Source: Pseudovibrio sp000156235
Lineage (GTDB): Bacteria > Pseudomonadota > Alphaproteobacteria > Rhizobiales > Stappiaceae
Direction: 5' to 3'
Assembly (NCBI RefSeq): GCF_000156235.1
Contig: NZ_DS996807.1
Coordinates: 248,001 to 312,000, forward strand
Length of the DNA: 64,000 bases
A model generated the notes under the pieces. It saw nothing but the letters and a program-made list of their open reading frames with translations. It was not told where the DNA came from and searched no databases. This document shows, in pieces, positions 26,152 to 35,352 of this stretch (its first letter is position 1; the number at the start of each line of letters is the position of its first letter). Position numbers and translations under genes: made by a program.

Positions 26152-26634
26152 TTAGTACCGCCTGCCCATCCGCTTTTCGATCTGGCGTTTCTCCCAGTCA
26201 TCGCCAAACGGATTGAATATCTCAAACACGCTCAGGCCGTGGCCGACGACACCAATGCCCCAGCCCGCGGCAACCCAGAGAAACCAGAGATACCCCGGCG
26301 AGGTGAAAAGGTTCAGCACCGCCAAAGCTGAAATCATGACGGCATACTGGATCAGGTGCATATAGAACGAGCGGATATCCCGCACATACTCCATGGCCTC
26401 CTGCTCCTTTTGAGAGAGTTGCGGCAAAATCCCGTGTGTTCCTGAGGGCATATCCTGGTCCTTCCTGAGATCACCAAAATCCGTGTCCAGAGCAGAGGCA
26501 ATGCATTTCAGAGTTTCAGGGCTGGCATTCGCACCACGTTCAATGCGCTGCAATGTGCGTGTGCTGATCCCAGCCATATGCGCGAGCTGCTCTTGAGAAA
26601 GCCCTTTTTCAATGCGTAGTTTTCTGACAATCAC
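26152..26634 (-). CDS. XRE-type helix-turn-helix protein with C-terminal 2TM domain
   Basis: A 160-residue protein. An N-terminal XRE HTH (VRKLRIEKGLSQEQLAHMAG, ISTRTLQRIERGANASPETL) is joined to a C-terminal domain with two hydrophobic helices (YAVMISALAVLNLF and YLWFLWVAAGWGIGVVG). This HTH-plus-2TM arrangement suggests a membrane-tethered regulator. No ATG fits the HTH start; GTG at 26634 has AGGA 8 nt upstream and is my choice, with TTG 26640 as an alternative. Its 3' end is only 9 bp from the convergent TetR gene. Confidence 0.8.
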   Translation of the reverse strand: MIVRKLRIEKGLSQEQLAHMAGISTRTLQRIERGANASPETLKCIASALDTDFGDLRKDQDMPSGTHGILPQLSQKEQEAMEYVRDIRSFYMHLIQYAVMISALAVLNLFTSPGYLWFLWVAAGWGIGVVGHGLSVFEIFNPFGDDWEKRQIEKRMGRRY

Positions 26635-26767
26635 GGACAAATTCCTGTTTTTCAATAGGAAGCACTCTGGAAGTTTCTTAAATAAAACACCACGACAGCA
26701 AGCCGACACCGGCACGACATCGCCATGACAGGCTAGCCAATCAACCGGATAAATGCCGGAACTTCAG

Positions 26768-27823
26768 TCAGAGTAGCGCCTCTAGCATGTTTAGCAAAGC
26801 ATCGCACTCTTCAGTGGTCCCGATGGAAATACGCAGCCAGTTGCGGATGCGCTCTTTCTTGAAATGCCGAACCAGAATGCCTTTATCCCGAAGCCCAGCC
26901 AACAGTTGCTCTGCAGGAACACTCTCATGAGAGGCAAAGATGAAGTTGGTGGAGGAGGGTAGTACCGTAAACCCAAGTCCCTGCATTCTCTCAGTAAGGC
27001 GTTCTCGATCCGCCACAATCTGATTGCGTGTTTTCTCAAACCAGGCTGTATCGTCCCAAGCAGCTAAGGCACCAACCAAAGAGAGGCGCCCAAGCGGGTA
27101 GGAGTTGAAACTGTCTTTGACCCGGTTCAGCCCTTCAATCAGATGCGGCTGCCCAACGGCAAAGCCAACACGCATCCCGGCGAGACTACGGGATTTAGAA
27201 AAGGTCTGCACCACCAGCAAGTTGTCGTATTTCGGTACCAGTGCAACGGCACTCTCAGCACCAAAGTCGACATAAGCCTCGTCAACCAGAACCACCACAT
27301 CGGGGTTGGCTTTCAGAATGCGCTCAATATCCTCAAGCGGCATTGCAATGCCAGTCGGTGCATTGGGGTTGGCAATGATAACACCACCACAAGGCCCCCG
27401 AAGTTCATCAAGGTTGATGCGGAAATCATCTGTCAGCGCCACCATCCGGTGCTCAATAGAATAGAGCTTGCAGTAGGTTGGGTAGAACGCATAGGTGATC
27501 TCAGGAAACAGCACCGGATCTTTGCCGCAGAAGAAGGCATTGAACGCATGCGCCAGCACCTCATCACTGCCATTACCTGCGAAGATGTGGTCCGGACTCA
27601 GCTGGAAGGTAGAAGCAACGCTAGCCCGAAGATCAGAAGCAATAGGATCTGGATAGAGCCGCAGGGCATCTCCCGAAGCATCCTTGATTGCTTCCAGCGC
27701 ACGTGGAGAAGGCCCCCACGGGTTCTCATTGGTATTCAGCTTGATAAAGGATTGATGCTTTGGCTGTTCACCCGGTGTGTAAGGCTCCAACTCGTGGACA
27801 ATAGGGCTCCAAAACCTGCTCAT
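26768..27823 (-). CDS. hisC: Histidinol-phosphate aminotransferase
   Basis: A PLP-dependent aminotransferase (351 residues) for the seventh step of histidine synthesis. Key features are LNTNENPWGPSPRALEAI at the N-terminus, the NPNAPTG motif, VVLVDEAYVDF, and the PLP-binding lysine in TFSKSRSLAGMRVGFA. There are no other his genes nearby. HisC-like enzymes can also act on aromatic amino acids, so the exact substrate is less certain than the fold. Confidence 0.9.
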   Translation of the reverse strand: MSRFWSPIVHELEPYTPGEQPKHQSFIKLNTNENPWGPSPRALEAIKDASGDALRLYPDPIASDLRASVASTFQLSPDHIFAGNGSDEVLAHAFNAFFCGKDPVLFPEITYAFYPTYCKLYSIEHRMVALTDDFRINLDELRGPCGGVIIANPNAPTGIAMPLEDIERILKANPDVVVLVDEAYVDFGAESAVALVPKYDNLLVVQTFSKSRSLAGMRVGFAVGQPHLIEGLNRVKDSFNSYPLGRLSLVGALAAWDDTAWFEKTRNQIVADRERLTERMQGLGFTVLPSSTNFIFASHESVPAEQLLAGLRDKGILVRHFKKERIRNWLRISIGTTEECDALLNMLEALL

Positions 27824-27874
27824 TTCTCAATCCAATCCCATGTCAAAAACAACGGCAATCGCTAAAAAGCGAAC

Positions 27875-28327
27875 CTATGACCGTTTAGCCAATGCGTCAT
27901 TCAGCACGCATTGCATACGGTAGTAAGTCTCAACTTCTTCGTCAGAAAATGACTGCGCGAACTCTTCTACCTTGTTCATCTCAGCGGTGCGAACTTTTTT
28001 GATCAGCGTTTTGCCATCAGGTGTCAGGCGATAAAACACGGAGCGTTTGTGCCGAGGGTTGCTCAGCTGCTCCACCATCTTCTTGTCCAGCAATTCTTTG
28101 AGCATCTTGGCCACAAACTGCCGTTTCAACTGCAGAAAGTCGGTCAGTTCAGGCGCCGTTGCCTGTTCAAGCACCAAAGCTGCTTCCATCACAGCCCGTT
28201 GTCCGAGTGTAAGATCCGTGCCTTCCAGATCTGCTTCTACACGCATGCTGATCGTTCGCAATAACGGTCGGGTCATCTGAATGCCCGCATAGAGCAGTTC
28301 AGTCTTTGATTCTGGCTTTTTAAGCAT
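27875..28327 (-). CDS. MarR family transcriptional regulator
   Basis: A 150-residue winged-helix regulator. The recognition region is seen as ATAPELTDFLQLKRQFVAKM, followed by the wing (LLDKKMVEQLSNPRHKRSVF). The dimerisation helices are at both ends. It lies 51 bp upstream of hisC on the same strand; hisC is not an obvious target. The effector is unknown. Confidence 0.85.
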   Translation of the reverse strand: MLKKPESKTELLYAGIQMTRPLLRTISMRVEADLEGTDLTLGQRAVMEAALVLEQATAPELTDFLQLKRQFVAKMLKELLDKKMVEQLSNPRHKRSVFYRLTPDGKTLIKKVRTAEMNKVEEFAQSFSDEEVETYYRMQCVLNDALAKRS

Positions 28328-28443
28328 ATGATTTATCTTGCTTAATATCTACATTTGTCAATTGTATTGACAAGTTAAGGGTCGTCATTTAGGCCTAACC
28401 TACACTTTTTCAGTCAGCCCGACAGAAAAATAGGGTGAGAACG

Positions 28444-28761
28444 ATGAGTTTTAAAAGTCTTGCTGAGCGCCAGATCCTGAAAGCACAAGCTGAAGGGCAG
28501 ATGAGCAATCTGGAAGGGGAAGGCAAACCACTTCCAGCCCGTGCACCGGGGGCCTATGACACGGCAGCCGGCATGCGGATCATGGCAGACGCTGGCGCTG
28601 TTCCGAAAGAGATTGAGCTGAAGAAGGAAATCGACATTCAGCGTAAGGTGGTTCAGGAAGCTGAAGGCACGCCGGACTGGAAAAAAGAAATGGCGAAGCT
28701 TGCAGACTTGCAACTCCGCCATGCCATTGAGCAAGAAGCCAGAAGACGGTTCTTCACCTGA
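28444..28761 (+). CDS. DUF1992 (DnaJ-homologue subfamily C28-like) protein
   Basis: A 105-residue protein of the DUF1992 family. The family signature is visible as ERQILKAQAEGQMSNLEGEG, KPLPARAP, and DIQRKVVQEAEGTPDWKKEM. Eukaryotic members are called DNAJC28, but there is no J domain here; the function is unknown. The ATG at 28444 is preferred over an in-frame start 9 bp upstream, because AGGGTGAG is then at normal spacing. It converges on rppH. Confidence 0.85.
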   Translation: MSFKSLAERQILKAQAEGQMSNLEGEGKPLPARAPGAYDTAAGMRIMADAGAVPKEIELKKEIDIQRKVVQEAEGTPDWKKEMAKLADLQLRHAIEQEARRRFFT

Positions 28762-28794
28762 TCGCGGCTACGACCGTGACTGTTAAAACCCGTG

Positions 28795-29295
28795 TTAAGC
28801 CGTAAACTCAGAAAACGCCTCAACAACATCAACATAAACCTGATGCTTGAAGGGGATCACCAGTCCCGGCAGGTTCTCTGCCTTCTCCCAGCGCCATTCA
28901 CAAAACTCCTGCGCATGGCCATCTGGAGGTGTGAGAATGTTGATCTCACTGTCATCACCATCAAAGCGGAAAGCAAACCAGCGCTGGGTCTGGCCGCGAT
29001 ATTTCGCCTTGCGCACCTTGCGCTGAATCTCATCGGGAAAGTCATAGGAGAACCAGTCAGGCGCTTCCGCCAGCAGGCTAATGGACTTGACGGAAGTCTC
29101 TTCAAAAAGCTCGCGTTTGGCAGCCTCTAAAGGGTCTTCTCCCTTATCCAACCCACCCTGCGGCATCTGCCAGGCATACTCTTCAGGAATAGGCTGCTTA
29201 TCGCCGTAGCGTTTGCCGGCCCAGACAAGCCCATCCCGGTTGATAAGCATGATGCCAACGCAAGGGCGAAAAGGAAGAGAGCTGTAATCAGTCAT
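28795..29295 (-). CDS. rppH: RNA pyrophosphohydrolase
   Basis: A Nudix hydrolase that removes pyrophosphate from mRNA 5' ends and so triggers decay. It has 166 residues. The Nudix box is complete: GGLDKGEDPLEAAKRELFEE leading into TSVKS. The N-terminus MTDYSSLPFRPCVGIMLIN is family-typical, so I start at the ATG at 29295; the open frame upstream (to 29388) looks non-coding. It is the 3'-most gene of the minus-strand run that begins with envC, with 200 bp and a hairpin before it. Confidence 0.93.
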   Translation of the reverse strand: MTDYSSLPFRPCVGIMLINRDGLVWAGKRYGDKQPIPEEYAWQMPQGGLDKGEDPLEAAKRELFEETSVKSISLLAEAPDWFSYDFPDEIQRKVRKAKYRGQTQRWFAFRFDGDDSEINILTPPDGHAQEFCEWRWEKAENLPGLVIPFKHQVYVDVVEAFSEFTA

Positions 29296-29416
29296 GTCCG
29301 GTCCAATATACGAATATCTTTGGGCCGTCTCCATATGCAAACAGTGCAAGCAAAGAGAGGCGGTAGATGAGGAATGAGCATAAACCACGTTCAGGCCTCA
29401 GCGCAGCCTGCTCGAT

Positions 29417-29455
29417 GGTGTATCCCCGAAAAGTGATCCTGGTTTGCTGTATGGT
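29417..29455. repeat. Degenerate copy of a dispersed palindromic repeat
   Basis: Contains CCCCGAAAAGTGATCCTGG, matching the left half of the better copy at 33660-33703 (CCCGAAAAGTGGTCCCGG). The right arm is eroded. Confidence 0.5.
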
Positions 29456-29456
29456 A

Positions 29457-29482
29457 CTCCCTCAAAGCTGTGTTTGAGGGAG
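29457..29482 (-). terminator. Hairpin after the polysaccharide deacetylase gene
   Basis: A perfect 10-bp stem (CTCCCTCAAA / TTTGAGGGAG) with a 6-nt loop, 17 bp after the stop codon. No T-run follows, so termination is likely but not certain. Confidence 0.6.
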
Positions 29483-29498
29483 CAACAACGCTGCAGAT

Positions 29499-30722
29499 TT
29501 AACGTGTTGAATTGATGGCAGAGCTAACTGGAACGAGAGAAAGCCCACGCTCTTCCAGCCGTTGAGACCACGCTTCCAAAGCATTCAATGTCACTGGAAA
29601 GGCCGTTGCAGTTGCAACAGCAATGCCGCGCTGGCGTGCAATGGTTTCCAATTCCAGCAGCTGCGTGCCAATGGCTTCAGCGCTCAGGTTCTGGTCCAGC
29701 ACCAGATCAGCCTGCACAAACGGCACTTTCTGCGTTCCAGCCACTTGGCCAGCTTTGGAACGAGGGGAGGAGCCATCGTCAACATACATGAGGCCACGGT
29801 CTCGCACCTTGCTCAAAAACTCGCTCATGCGGGTCTCATTCGAGGTGAAGCGATCGCCCATGAAGTTCACAAGCCCAACATAGTTGCTGGTCTGCCCTAG
29901 AACCCAGGAAAGGCGCTCATCATTCTGCTTCTGGTCCAGATTGGTCAGCAGGCTCTGTGGTCCGGCATCATTATCTGGATAATCAAAGGGCTCCATCGGT
30001 GCCTGAAGCAGCACTTCATGGCCGGAAAGGCGTGCAGATTCCATCCAGCTGTTAACGTCGTCCCCATACGGAGAGAGCCCCAGCGAAATGTCAGCAGGAA
30101 GATCCTCAATGGCCTTGATTGTCATATCGGAATTGAGACCGATACCGTTGATCAGAATAGCAATCCGCGCCTGCGTTAGCGTCGCCGGATTAGGCCGCCG
30201 GGCATAAGCATCCAGCGGGCGAACCCCTTCGGGGGAGATCTTTGGAAGTGACCCGAACTTATTCGGCTCAAGAAGCTGTTCAATCGGTTCGGTAGAAAGC
30301 GACTCGCTGGAGAAACCGCCATCCAGCCCCTCATAATCAACACGGCGTGCCAGATCGACAAGCGATGTCGGGCCACTGGCCTGATCTTTTAGTGCAGATC
30401 CAAGCTGGCGGGAAGGGCGGTAGCTGCCGTCAGGGCCAACACCATTGGCGTCAAACTGTTCCGCTTCAATCAGATCCAGCTGAGAGCCATCAGGAAGGTC
30501 GACAATTTCAATATCGCTTGGAGCAACGCCATCAAGTGCACTGGAAAGCTCAATGGTTGCCATTGGCTCGCCGCCATTGGGGTCATCAACAATGCCAATC
30601 CAGATGAAGCCGGTGGTGAAAATGACAGTCATGATGGCGACGCCAATCAGGCCGAGCGGCAATCGCCCGATGCTCCGACGCTTGTTCATTCCAAGCGGAG
30701 CTGTCAAATCGCTCCTAACCAT
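29499..30722 (-). CDS. Divergent polysaccharide deacetylase family protein
   Basis: A 407-residue protein. It has one N-terminal membrane anchor (GRLPLGLIGVAIMTVIFTTG, residues ~20-40) and a long variable linker. A C-terminal divergent polysaccharide deacetylase domain begins near RIAILINGIGLNSDMTIKAI. The fold resembles carbohydrate deacetylases, but the family is divergent and its substrate is not known. It regularly follows envC-ctpA in alphaproteobacteria, suggesting a cell-envelope role. The ATG at 30722 is used rather than the GTG at 30734, since the former yields an SD of GGTGGGGG at proper spacing. Confidence 0.85.
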   Translation of the reverse strand: MVRSDLTAPLGMNKRRSIGRLPLGLIGVAIMTVIFTTGFIWIGIVDDPNGGEPMATIELSSALDGVAPSDIEIVDLPDGSQLDLIEAEQFDANGVGPDGSYRPSRQLGSALKDQASGPTSLVDLARRVDYEGLDGGFSSESLSTEPIEQLLEPNKFGSLPKISPEGVRPLDAYARRPNPATLTQARIAILINGIGLNSDMTIKAIEDLPADISLGLSPYGDDVNSWMESARLSGHEVLLQAPMEPFDYPDNDAGPQSLLTNLDQKQNDERLSWVLGQTSNYVGLVNFMGDRFTSNETRMSEFLSKVRDRGLMYVDDGSSPRSKAGQVAGTQKVPFVQADLVLDQNLSAEAIGTQLLELETIARQRGIAVATATAFPVTLNALEAWSQRLEERGLSLVPVSSAINSTR

Positions 30723-30796
30723 TGGTGCCCCCACCCTGTCATAAAATTCCGCCGCGCCAAACGAAGGTTCAGCGCGGCGTACAATATCACTTTATA

Positions 30797-30841
30797 GCAT
30801 ATCCCTGAAATGTAGCTACCGGTTTTCGGAGCGTCATATGC
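30797..30841. repeat. Dispersed palindromic repeat copy (moderately eroded)
   Basis: Ends GCATAT / ATATGC are inverted, and the centre contains TACCGGTTTTCGG, related to the copies at 33660 and 40842. It lies in the gap between ctpA and the deacetylase gene. Confidence 0.6.
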
Positions 30842-30855
30842 CTGAAAACAAACAG

Positions 30856-30895
30856 TTAGGCCCCGAGCAACCCAAATGAACTGCTCGGGGTCCTA
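30856..30895 (-). terminator. Strong hairpin after ctpA
   Basis: TTAGG-CCCCGAGCA pairs with TGCTCGGGG-t-CCTAA across a 12-nt loop, a 14-bp stem with one bulge, just 3 bp beyond the ctpA stop. Confidence 0.75.
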
Positions 30896-30897
30896 AA

Positions 30898-32232
30898 TCA
30901 TTTAGATGTGTTTGCTGCACTGTCTGCACTTGGTGGGAAGGCTGCATCAGTCTTCTCACCGCGGAGCAGGGCTTTCGCCAGGTTCAGCTGCACGTCTTTG
31001 TCTTTGTCCTGCGGCACGTAAGCCTGGCTACCGGAACCTTCATCGCCTTCTTCAGCCTGAAGGTGACCACGAAGACCAGCTTCGCCTTTGGTTTCTGCAC
31101 GGCCCTTCAGCTCGTCTGGCAGTTCCTGCAAGGAGACGATGTCAGGGCGGATACCCTTTGCCTGAATAGAGTTGCCGGAAGGCGTGTAGTAGCGTGCAGT
31201 TGTCAGGCGGATAGCGCCATTTGCACCCAGTGGGATAATGGTCTGAACAGAACCCTTACCGAAGGAACGGGTACCCAGAATAGTCGCGCGGCGATGATCC
31301 TGCAGCGCACCAGCCACAATCTCGGACGCCGAAGCAGAACCGCCGTTCACCAGAACGATCACAGGTGCACCGTCAGTCAGGTCACCATTGCGAGCGTTGT
31401 AGCGCTGGGTTTCTTCAGCATTACGGCCACGGGTAGAAACGATTTCACCACGGTTCAGGAACGCGTCAGAAACAGCAATCGCCTGATCCAGCAGACCACC
31501 CGGGTTGTTGCGCAGATCCAGCACAAAGCCCTTCAGGTTGTCCTCGCCGATTTCAGCGGTCAGCTCATCAACAGCGGTTTCCAGACCGTCAAAGGTCTGT
31601 TCGTTGAACTGGGTGATACGGATGTAACCGATGTCTTCCTCATTGTTCCAGCGAACAGAGCGAATGCGGATCACATCACGGGTGATTGTAATATCGGTCG
31701 GCTCATTCAGGCCTTCACGACGAACGGTGATGGTAATGTCTGTATTAACCAGCCCGCGCATCTTCTCGACAGCTTCGTTCAAGGTAAGGCCCATAACCTG
31801 TTCCCCATCAAGATGGGTAATCAGATCACCTGCCTGAACGCCAGCTTTAAATGCCGGAGTGTCATCAATTGGAGCGACAACCTTCACGAGGCCGTCTTCC
31901 ATGGTCACTTCAATGCCAAGCCCGCCAAACTCACCGCGGGTCTGCACCTGCATATCGCGGAAGCTCTTTGGTGGCAGATAGCTGGAATGCGGATCAAGGC
32001 TTGTGAGCATGCCGTTGATGGCGGTTTCGATCAGTTTGGAGTCTGCTGGCTCCTCAACATAATCAGAGCGTACACGCTCAAACACATCGCCAAACAGATT
32101 AAGCTGATTGTACGTATCAGCAGACGCAGCTGAAGCTGGTTCAGTAAATCTGAATGGGGCCTGAGAGTATGTTACGACCGCCGTAGCCCCCATGACCACG
32201 CCAACCAGCAAAAGCGATGCTTTCCGTATCAT
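30898..32232 (-). CDS. ctpA: C-terminal processing protease (S41 family)
   Basis: An exported serine protease (444 residues) of the S41 CtpA group, which cleaves envelope proteins at their C-termini, often hydrolases or their partners. An N-terminal signal/anchor (MIRKASLLLVGVVMGATAVV) is followed by a PDZ domain (GLGIEVTMEDGLVKVVAPID region). The protease core has catalytic Ser in VNGGSASASEIVAGAL and Lys in RSFGKGSVQTI. The ATG at 32232 overlaps the envC stop by 4 bp, so the two are coupled. The envC-ctpA pair fits cell-wall remodelling. Confidence 0.94.
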   Translation of the reverse strand: MIRKASLLLVGVVMGATAVVTYSQAPFRFTEPASAASADTYNQLNLFGDVFERVRSDYVEEPADSKLIETAINGMLTSLDPHSSYLPPKSFRDMQVQTRGEFGGLGIEVTMEDGLVKVVAPIDDTPAFKAGVQAGDLITHLDGEQVMGLTLNEAVEKMRGLVNTDITITVRREGLNEPTDITITRDVIRIRSVRWNNEEDIGYIRITQFNEQTFDGLETAVDELTAEIGEDNLKGFVLDLRNNPGGLLDQAIAVSDAFLNRGEIVSTRGRNAEETQRYNARNGDLTDGAPVIVLVNGGSASASEIVAGALQDHRRATILGTRSFGKGSVQTIIPLGANGAIRLTTARYYTPSGNSIQAKGIRPDIVSLQELPDELKGRAETKGEAGLRGHLQAEEGDEGSGSQAYVPQDKDKDVQLNLAKALLRGEKTDAAFPPSADSAANTSK

Positions 32233-33605
32233 CCGCGAACCTTTTCGTTTTCGGCGCGTGACCACCATGGGTTGGGGTCGATTGCAGTGCCGTCTTTCCT
32301 GAATTCTACATATAAAACCGGCTGGTCCAAACTAAAATTAAGGTTATTAGCGCTCGCAAGGCGCGTTTCTCCCATTTTAGCGATTGGCTCTCCAGCTAGA
32401 ATAAACTGCCCTAACTCCACCATGACGTTGTCCAGACCGGACAAAAGCACATGGTATCCGCCGCCTGCATTAACAATTACCATCTGCCCGTATGAGCGGA
32501 AATCCCCTGCATACACCACCCAACCATCAGTGGGGGAGGTGACCTGGGCATTCGGGCGTGTCGCAATGGATTGGCCAGTGGTTACGTTACCAAATCCATC
32601 TGCGACCCCAAAGTCTTGCAGGAGCGTGCCGGAAACCGGATCAGGCAACAGCCCAAGGGTTTCCGAAAAAGCAACAGCCGGTTTCAGCCGGCTCGGATCA
32701 GCAAACGGATCCCCGGAGGCAATCCGGTTCTGCCGCTCAATGTCCGCAAGCCGCGCTGCTTCTGCTGCCCGGCGGCTGCTTTCCACTTCTCGCTCAAGGT
32801 TAGCAAGCAACTCTTTCAAAGAGGTTGCCTTTTCGGCAAGTTCCCTGGCGCGAGCCTTCTCGGCTTCCAGCGCTGCAAGGCTTTCCTGCCGTGCTGCCTT
32901 CTTCTTTTCTAAAAGCAATTCAACACGATGGCGCTCCTCCGCCATCTGTATTGCACCACTTCGAACCCTGTTCCGCTCTGCTTCAATTTTTGCTCGAAGC
33001 CGAGACAATTCAGCAAGATCACTTGCCAGTGCTTCCGCTTCAATCCGCACTTCCGGCATGATTGAGTTCAGCAGGATCGCACTGCGTACCGCGCCAAGAG
33101 CATCCTGAGGACGCACGACCATGGCTGGCGGCGGGCGATGCCCGATCCTTTGCAAAGCACTTAAAACTTCAGCTAAAACATCTTTACGTTCATTCAATGA
33201 CGCACGTACAGATTGTTCATTTTTTCTGTGGCGACCCAGTCGGGCTTCGGTAGCTTCTAGCTGATTTTCCAGCTTCTTCATGCGCTCACCAGTGCGGATG
33301 AGCTCACCGCTCAGGCTCTCACCGTCGCGCTCCAGCGCACGAATAGACCGCTGAATTTCCTCCCGCTTCTCTTTGGAAAGCGAGATATTCTGATTCAGAT
33401 CACGAAGCTCTTTCTCCCGTGCCTGCTTCTGACGCAATGCCTCAGCAGCCGGATCTTCAGGATCAATCGCATCCTTCTCAATTTTAAAGGAGACGTTCGT
33501 CAGTTTTTGCGCAGTACTTTGCAGCGGCAACGCAAAGGCAGCCACAAAAAACAAGGCAAAGCTTGTCAGCAATTGGAGGAGCAGATTTCCCCTAAAACGC
33601 AACAA
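32229..33605 (-). CDS. envC: Murein hydrolase activator EnvC family protein
   Basis: A periplasmic protein that activates amidases at the division site. As annotated it has 458 residues: a signal peptide (LLLQLLTSFALFFVAAFALP), a long coiled coil (about residues 45-280), and a C-terminal LytM (M23-like) domain. In that domain the metal-binding HxH is replaced (GYHVLLSGL), as expected for a non-catalytic EnvC. Open frame extends to 33695, but that part is a dispersed palindromic repeat. TTG at 33605 has GGGAG 5 nt upstream and directly precedes the signal peptide, so I choose it. Confidence 0.86.
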   Translation of the reverse strand: MLRFRGNLLLQLLTSFALFFVAAFALPLQSTAQKLTNVSFKIEKDAIDPEDPAAEALRQKQAREKELRDLNQNISLSKEKREEIQRSIRALERDGESLSGELIRTGERMKKLENQLEATEARLGRHRKNEQSVRASLNERKDVLAEVLSALQRIGHRPPPAMVVRPQDALGAVRSAILLNSIMPEVRIEAEALASDLAELSRLRAKIEAERNRVRSGAIQMAEERHRVELLLEKKKAARQESLAALEAEKARARELAEKATSLKELLANLEREVESSRRAAEAARLADIERQNRIASGDPFADPSRLKPAVAFSETLGLLPDPVSGTLLQDFGVADGFGNVTTGQSIATRPNAQVTSPTDGWVVYAGDFRSYGQMVIVNAGGGYHVLLSGLDNVMVELGQFILAGEPIAKMGETRLASANNLNFSLDQPVLYVEFRKDGTAIDPNPWWSRAENEKVRG

Positions 33606-33659
33606 CTGAACTCCCAAAGTGCAACGCCGAGCAAAACGCTGACTTTCTTCAATACTATG

Positions 33660-33703
33660 GCGTATTCCCGAAAAGTGGTCCCGGTTTTCGGGCAAGAATA
33701 CGC
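33660..33703. repeat. Dispersed palindromic repeat, best copy
   Basis: A double palindrome: outer arms GCGTATTC / GAATACGC and inner arms CCCGAAAA / TTTTCGGG. It is followed by a common companion tail, TTTAACAAAGTGTTAGAGCA. Related copies lie at 40842, 30797 and 29417. It resembles the short palindromic elements widespread between genes of Rhizobiales. Confidence 0.8.
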
Positions 33704-33993
33704 TTTAACAAAGTGTTAGAGCATGAAGCGCGTACGCAGCTTGCTCTAAACGTCGACGCAGACCAATCCTGTAGAAAAACAGGCACACGGCCTCAAAGTT
33801 AACGCCGAGGATAATGCTCCACACAGCGTTAAGGAAGTGTCAACCACGTTGCAGGCTTAGCGACTTCCAGTAAAAACATCAATATCTGCGCCTGATTTGT
33901 AATGTTCAGGCACATCTATCGAACGCGTTGCAGTGAAGAAGCCAAAAGAGGAAGAAACAAGGCAGTTACAGATTTGGCAGTGTTGTTCAACAG

Positions 33994-35217
33994 CTATGAG
34001 AGCTCAGTTTCTCTGATTTTATGAGAAAAAGCTGCTTCACACGCATTCTGAAGCTCTTCGTGAACAATGTGTTCGCTTGTGTCTACTTGCTTGATCTCAT
34101 CCCGATCTGTTTTCCAGCTTGTGCTGATGGCATTGAAGTGACAGAGCGTTGCACTGCGCAAAAATGGCTTCATGCGGGTAAAGAAGGGATGCAGCCACGC
34201 AGCATGCTTCGGCTCAGGCCGGACACCATGAGCTTTGAACTGGATGTTTTTTGGAATGCGCGAAGGAACTGCCACCCATTTGCGATGCGTTACAGCTGGT
34301 GGATTGGTTGTGTGCTGAAACATATGGTGCCGCCGCTCGTCGAGAGACTTAAGCTTACTTAGGTCAGCATTGGTAACTGGCTCAACCCAGATACCCGGAA
34401 TGAGAAAGTAGCCCAGAAAACTATCTTTCAAACCGGAGAATACAGATGCACCTTTCTCGCAGACAACAAACTCATCAACGTCACAGAACAGCAGTGCTTC
34501 AGTTGTTTGAACATACTTCCAGCGTAGCAACTGGAGAATGGAGCGCTGCAGGAACTTGATTTCACGCATCTTTGGCGGCCCATACTTGAATGGTGCATGA
34601 ACCACCTCAAATTCGATGTCGAGGTCTGATTGCTCCAGTGCATCGTGAATGTCTTGCGCACGCTTTGGACTTTCGCTGTTCTCAAAGAGAACCAGAGCAT
34701 TTACCCCATGGTTTACAACATTAAACCGCACCCAATCCAAAATCCATGGAACAGGGGTATCCTTACATAAAGTCGAAAGTGCGTGTTTGCCTTTGAAACG
34801 TTCGCATGCGCTCGGACTTACATTGAGCTGAATCTGAACGCCATTCAGCGTCATGTCGATCTTATCGATTGCTTGATCTGGAGAAACTCGGATCCAGATC
34901 TCGTGAATTTGCTTTAACTTACGATGCTTGGCCTTTAGCTTCTGGGACCCGATTGCAAATGACGCTTTCGCAAGTTCTGCTTCATATCCTAAAGGTTTCG
35001 GACCAATGAGAATGATATGGGCGCCATCAAAGGAGCGGAAAACATCATAAAACAAGGTCGAAGCATCAAATTTGTCTTTGAAATCTTCTTCTCTATGTTT
35101 TTTATGTTTTGGAAAGATACGTTTCAGGCCGAATTTATCCAGCTGCACCACGCAGTCAGTCAGGTAAGTCAACATAGAGAAGTCTTTAAATCTATAAGCG
35201 AGTTTTAAGTTGCTCAC
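33994..35217 (-). CDS. Glycosyltransferase-like protein (family 2/92 type)
   Basis: A 407-residue cytoplasmic protein resembling the Glyco_tranf_2_4 or GT92 group. The central part runs from PWILDWVRFNVVNHGVNALV through a KRAQDIHDAL region to a DxD-like metal/nucleotide-sugar motif in LLFCDVDEFVVCEKG near residue 230. The C-terminal part has several His and Trp residues (AWLHPFFTRMKPFLRSATLC). No partner polysaccharide genes are nearby. It sits alone between rlmH and envC, with 130 and 390 bp gaps, interrupting an otherwise conserved gene order, so it may be an insertion. The sugar and acceptor are unknown. Confidence 0.55.
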   Translation of the reverse strand: MSNLKLAYRFKDFSMLTYLTDCVVQLDKFGLKRIFPKHKKHREEDFKDKFDASTLFYDVFRSFDGAHIILIGPKPLGYEAELAKASFAIGSQKLKAKHRKLKQIHEIWIRVSPDQAIDKIDMTLNGVQIQLNVSPSACERFKGKHALSTLCKDTPVPWILDWVRFNVVNHGVNALVLFENSESPKRAQDIHDALEQSDLDIEFEVVHAPFKYGPPKMREIKFLQRSILQLLRWKYVQTTEALLFCDVDEFVVCEKGASVFSGLKDSFLGYFLIPGIWVEPVTNADLSKLKSLDERRHHMFQHTTNPPAVTHRKWVAVPSRIPKNIQFKAHGVRPEPKHAAWLHPFFTRMKPFLRSATLCHFNAISTSWKTDRDEIKQVDTSEHIVHEELQNACEAAFSHKIRETELS

Positions 35218-35352
35218 TTCTAACTGTGCTTCGTCACACTCGGTAGAAAAATCCTGTCAGGCACATGGAGATTGAGGCACTAAGAAAAAAACTGTGACAC
35301 TATTGCAAGCCTCAAAGCTGCTTATCAGCCTATTTGAAGCGCTCCACGCCAA

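Noticed and set aside
31063..32133. Long antisense frame over ctpA
   Set aside because: Low-complexity, no homology by eye, fully inside the well-supported ctpA gene.
32229..33695. Longer envC start at 33695
   Set aside because: Its first codons are translated from the palindromic repeat at 33660-33703, and a better-placed TTG with GGGAG exists at 33605.
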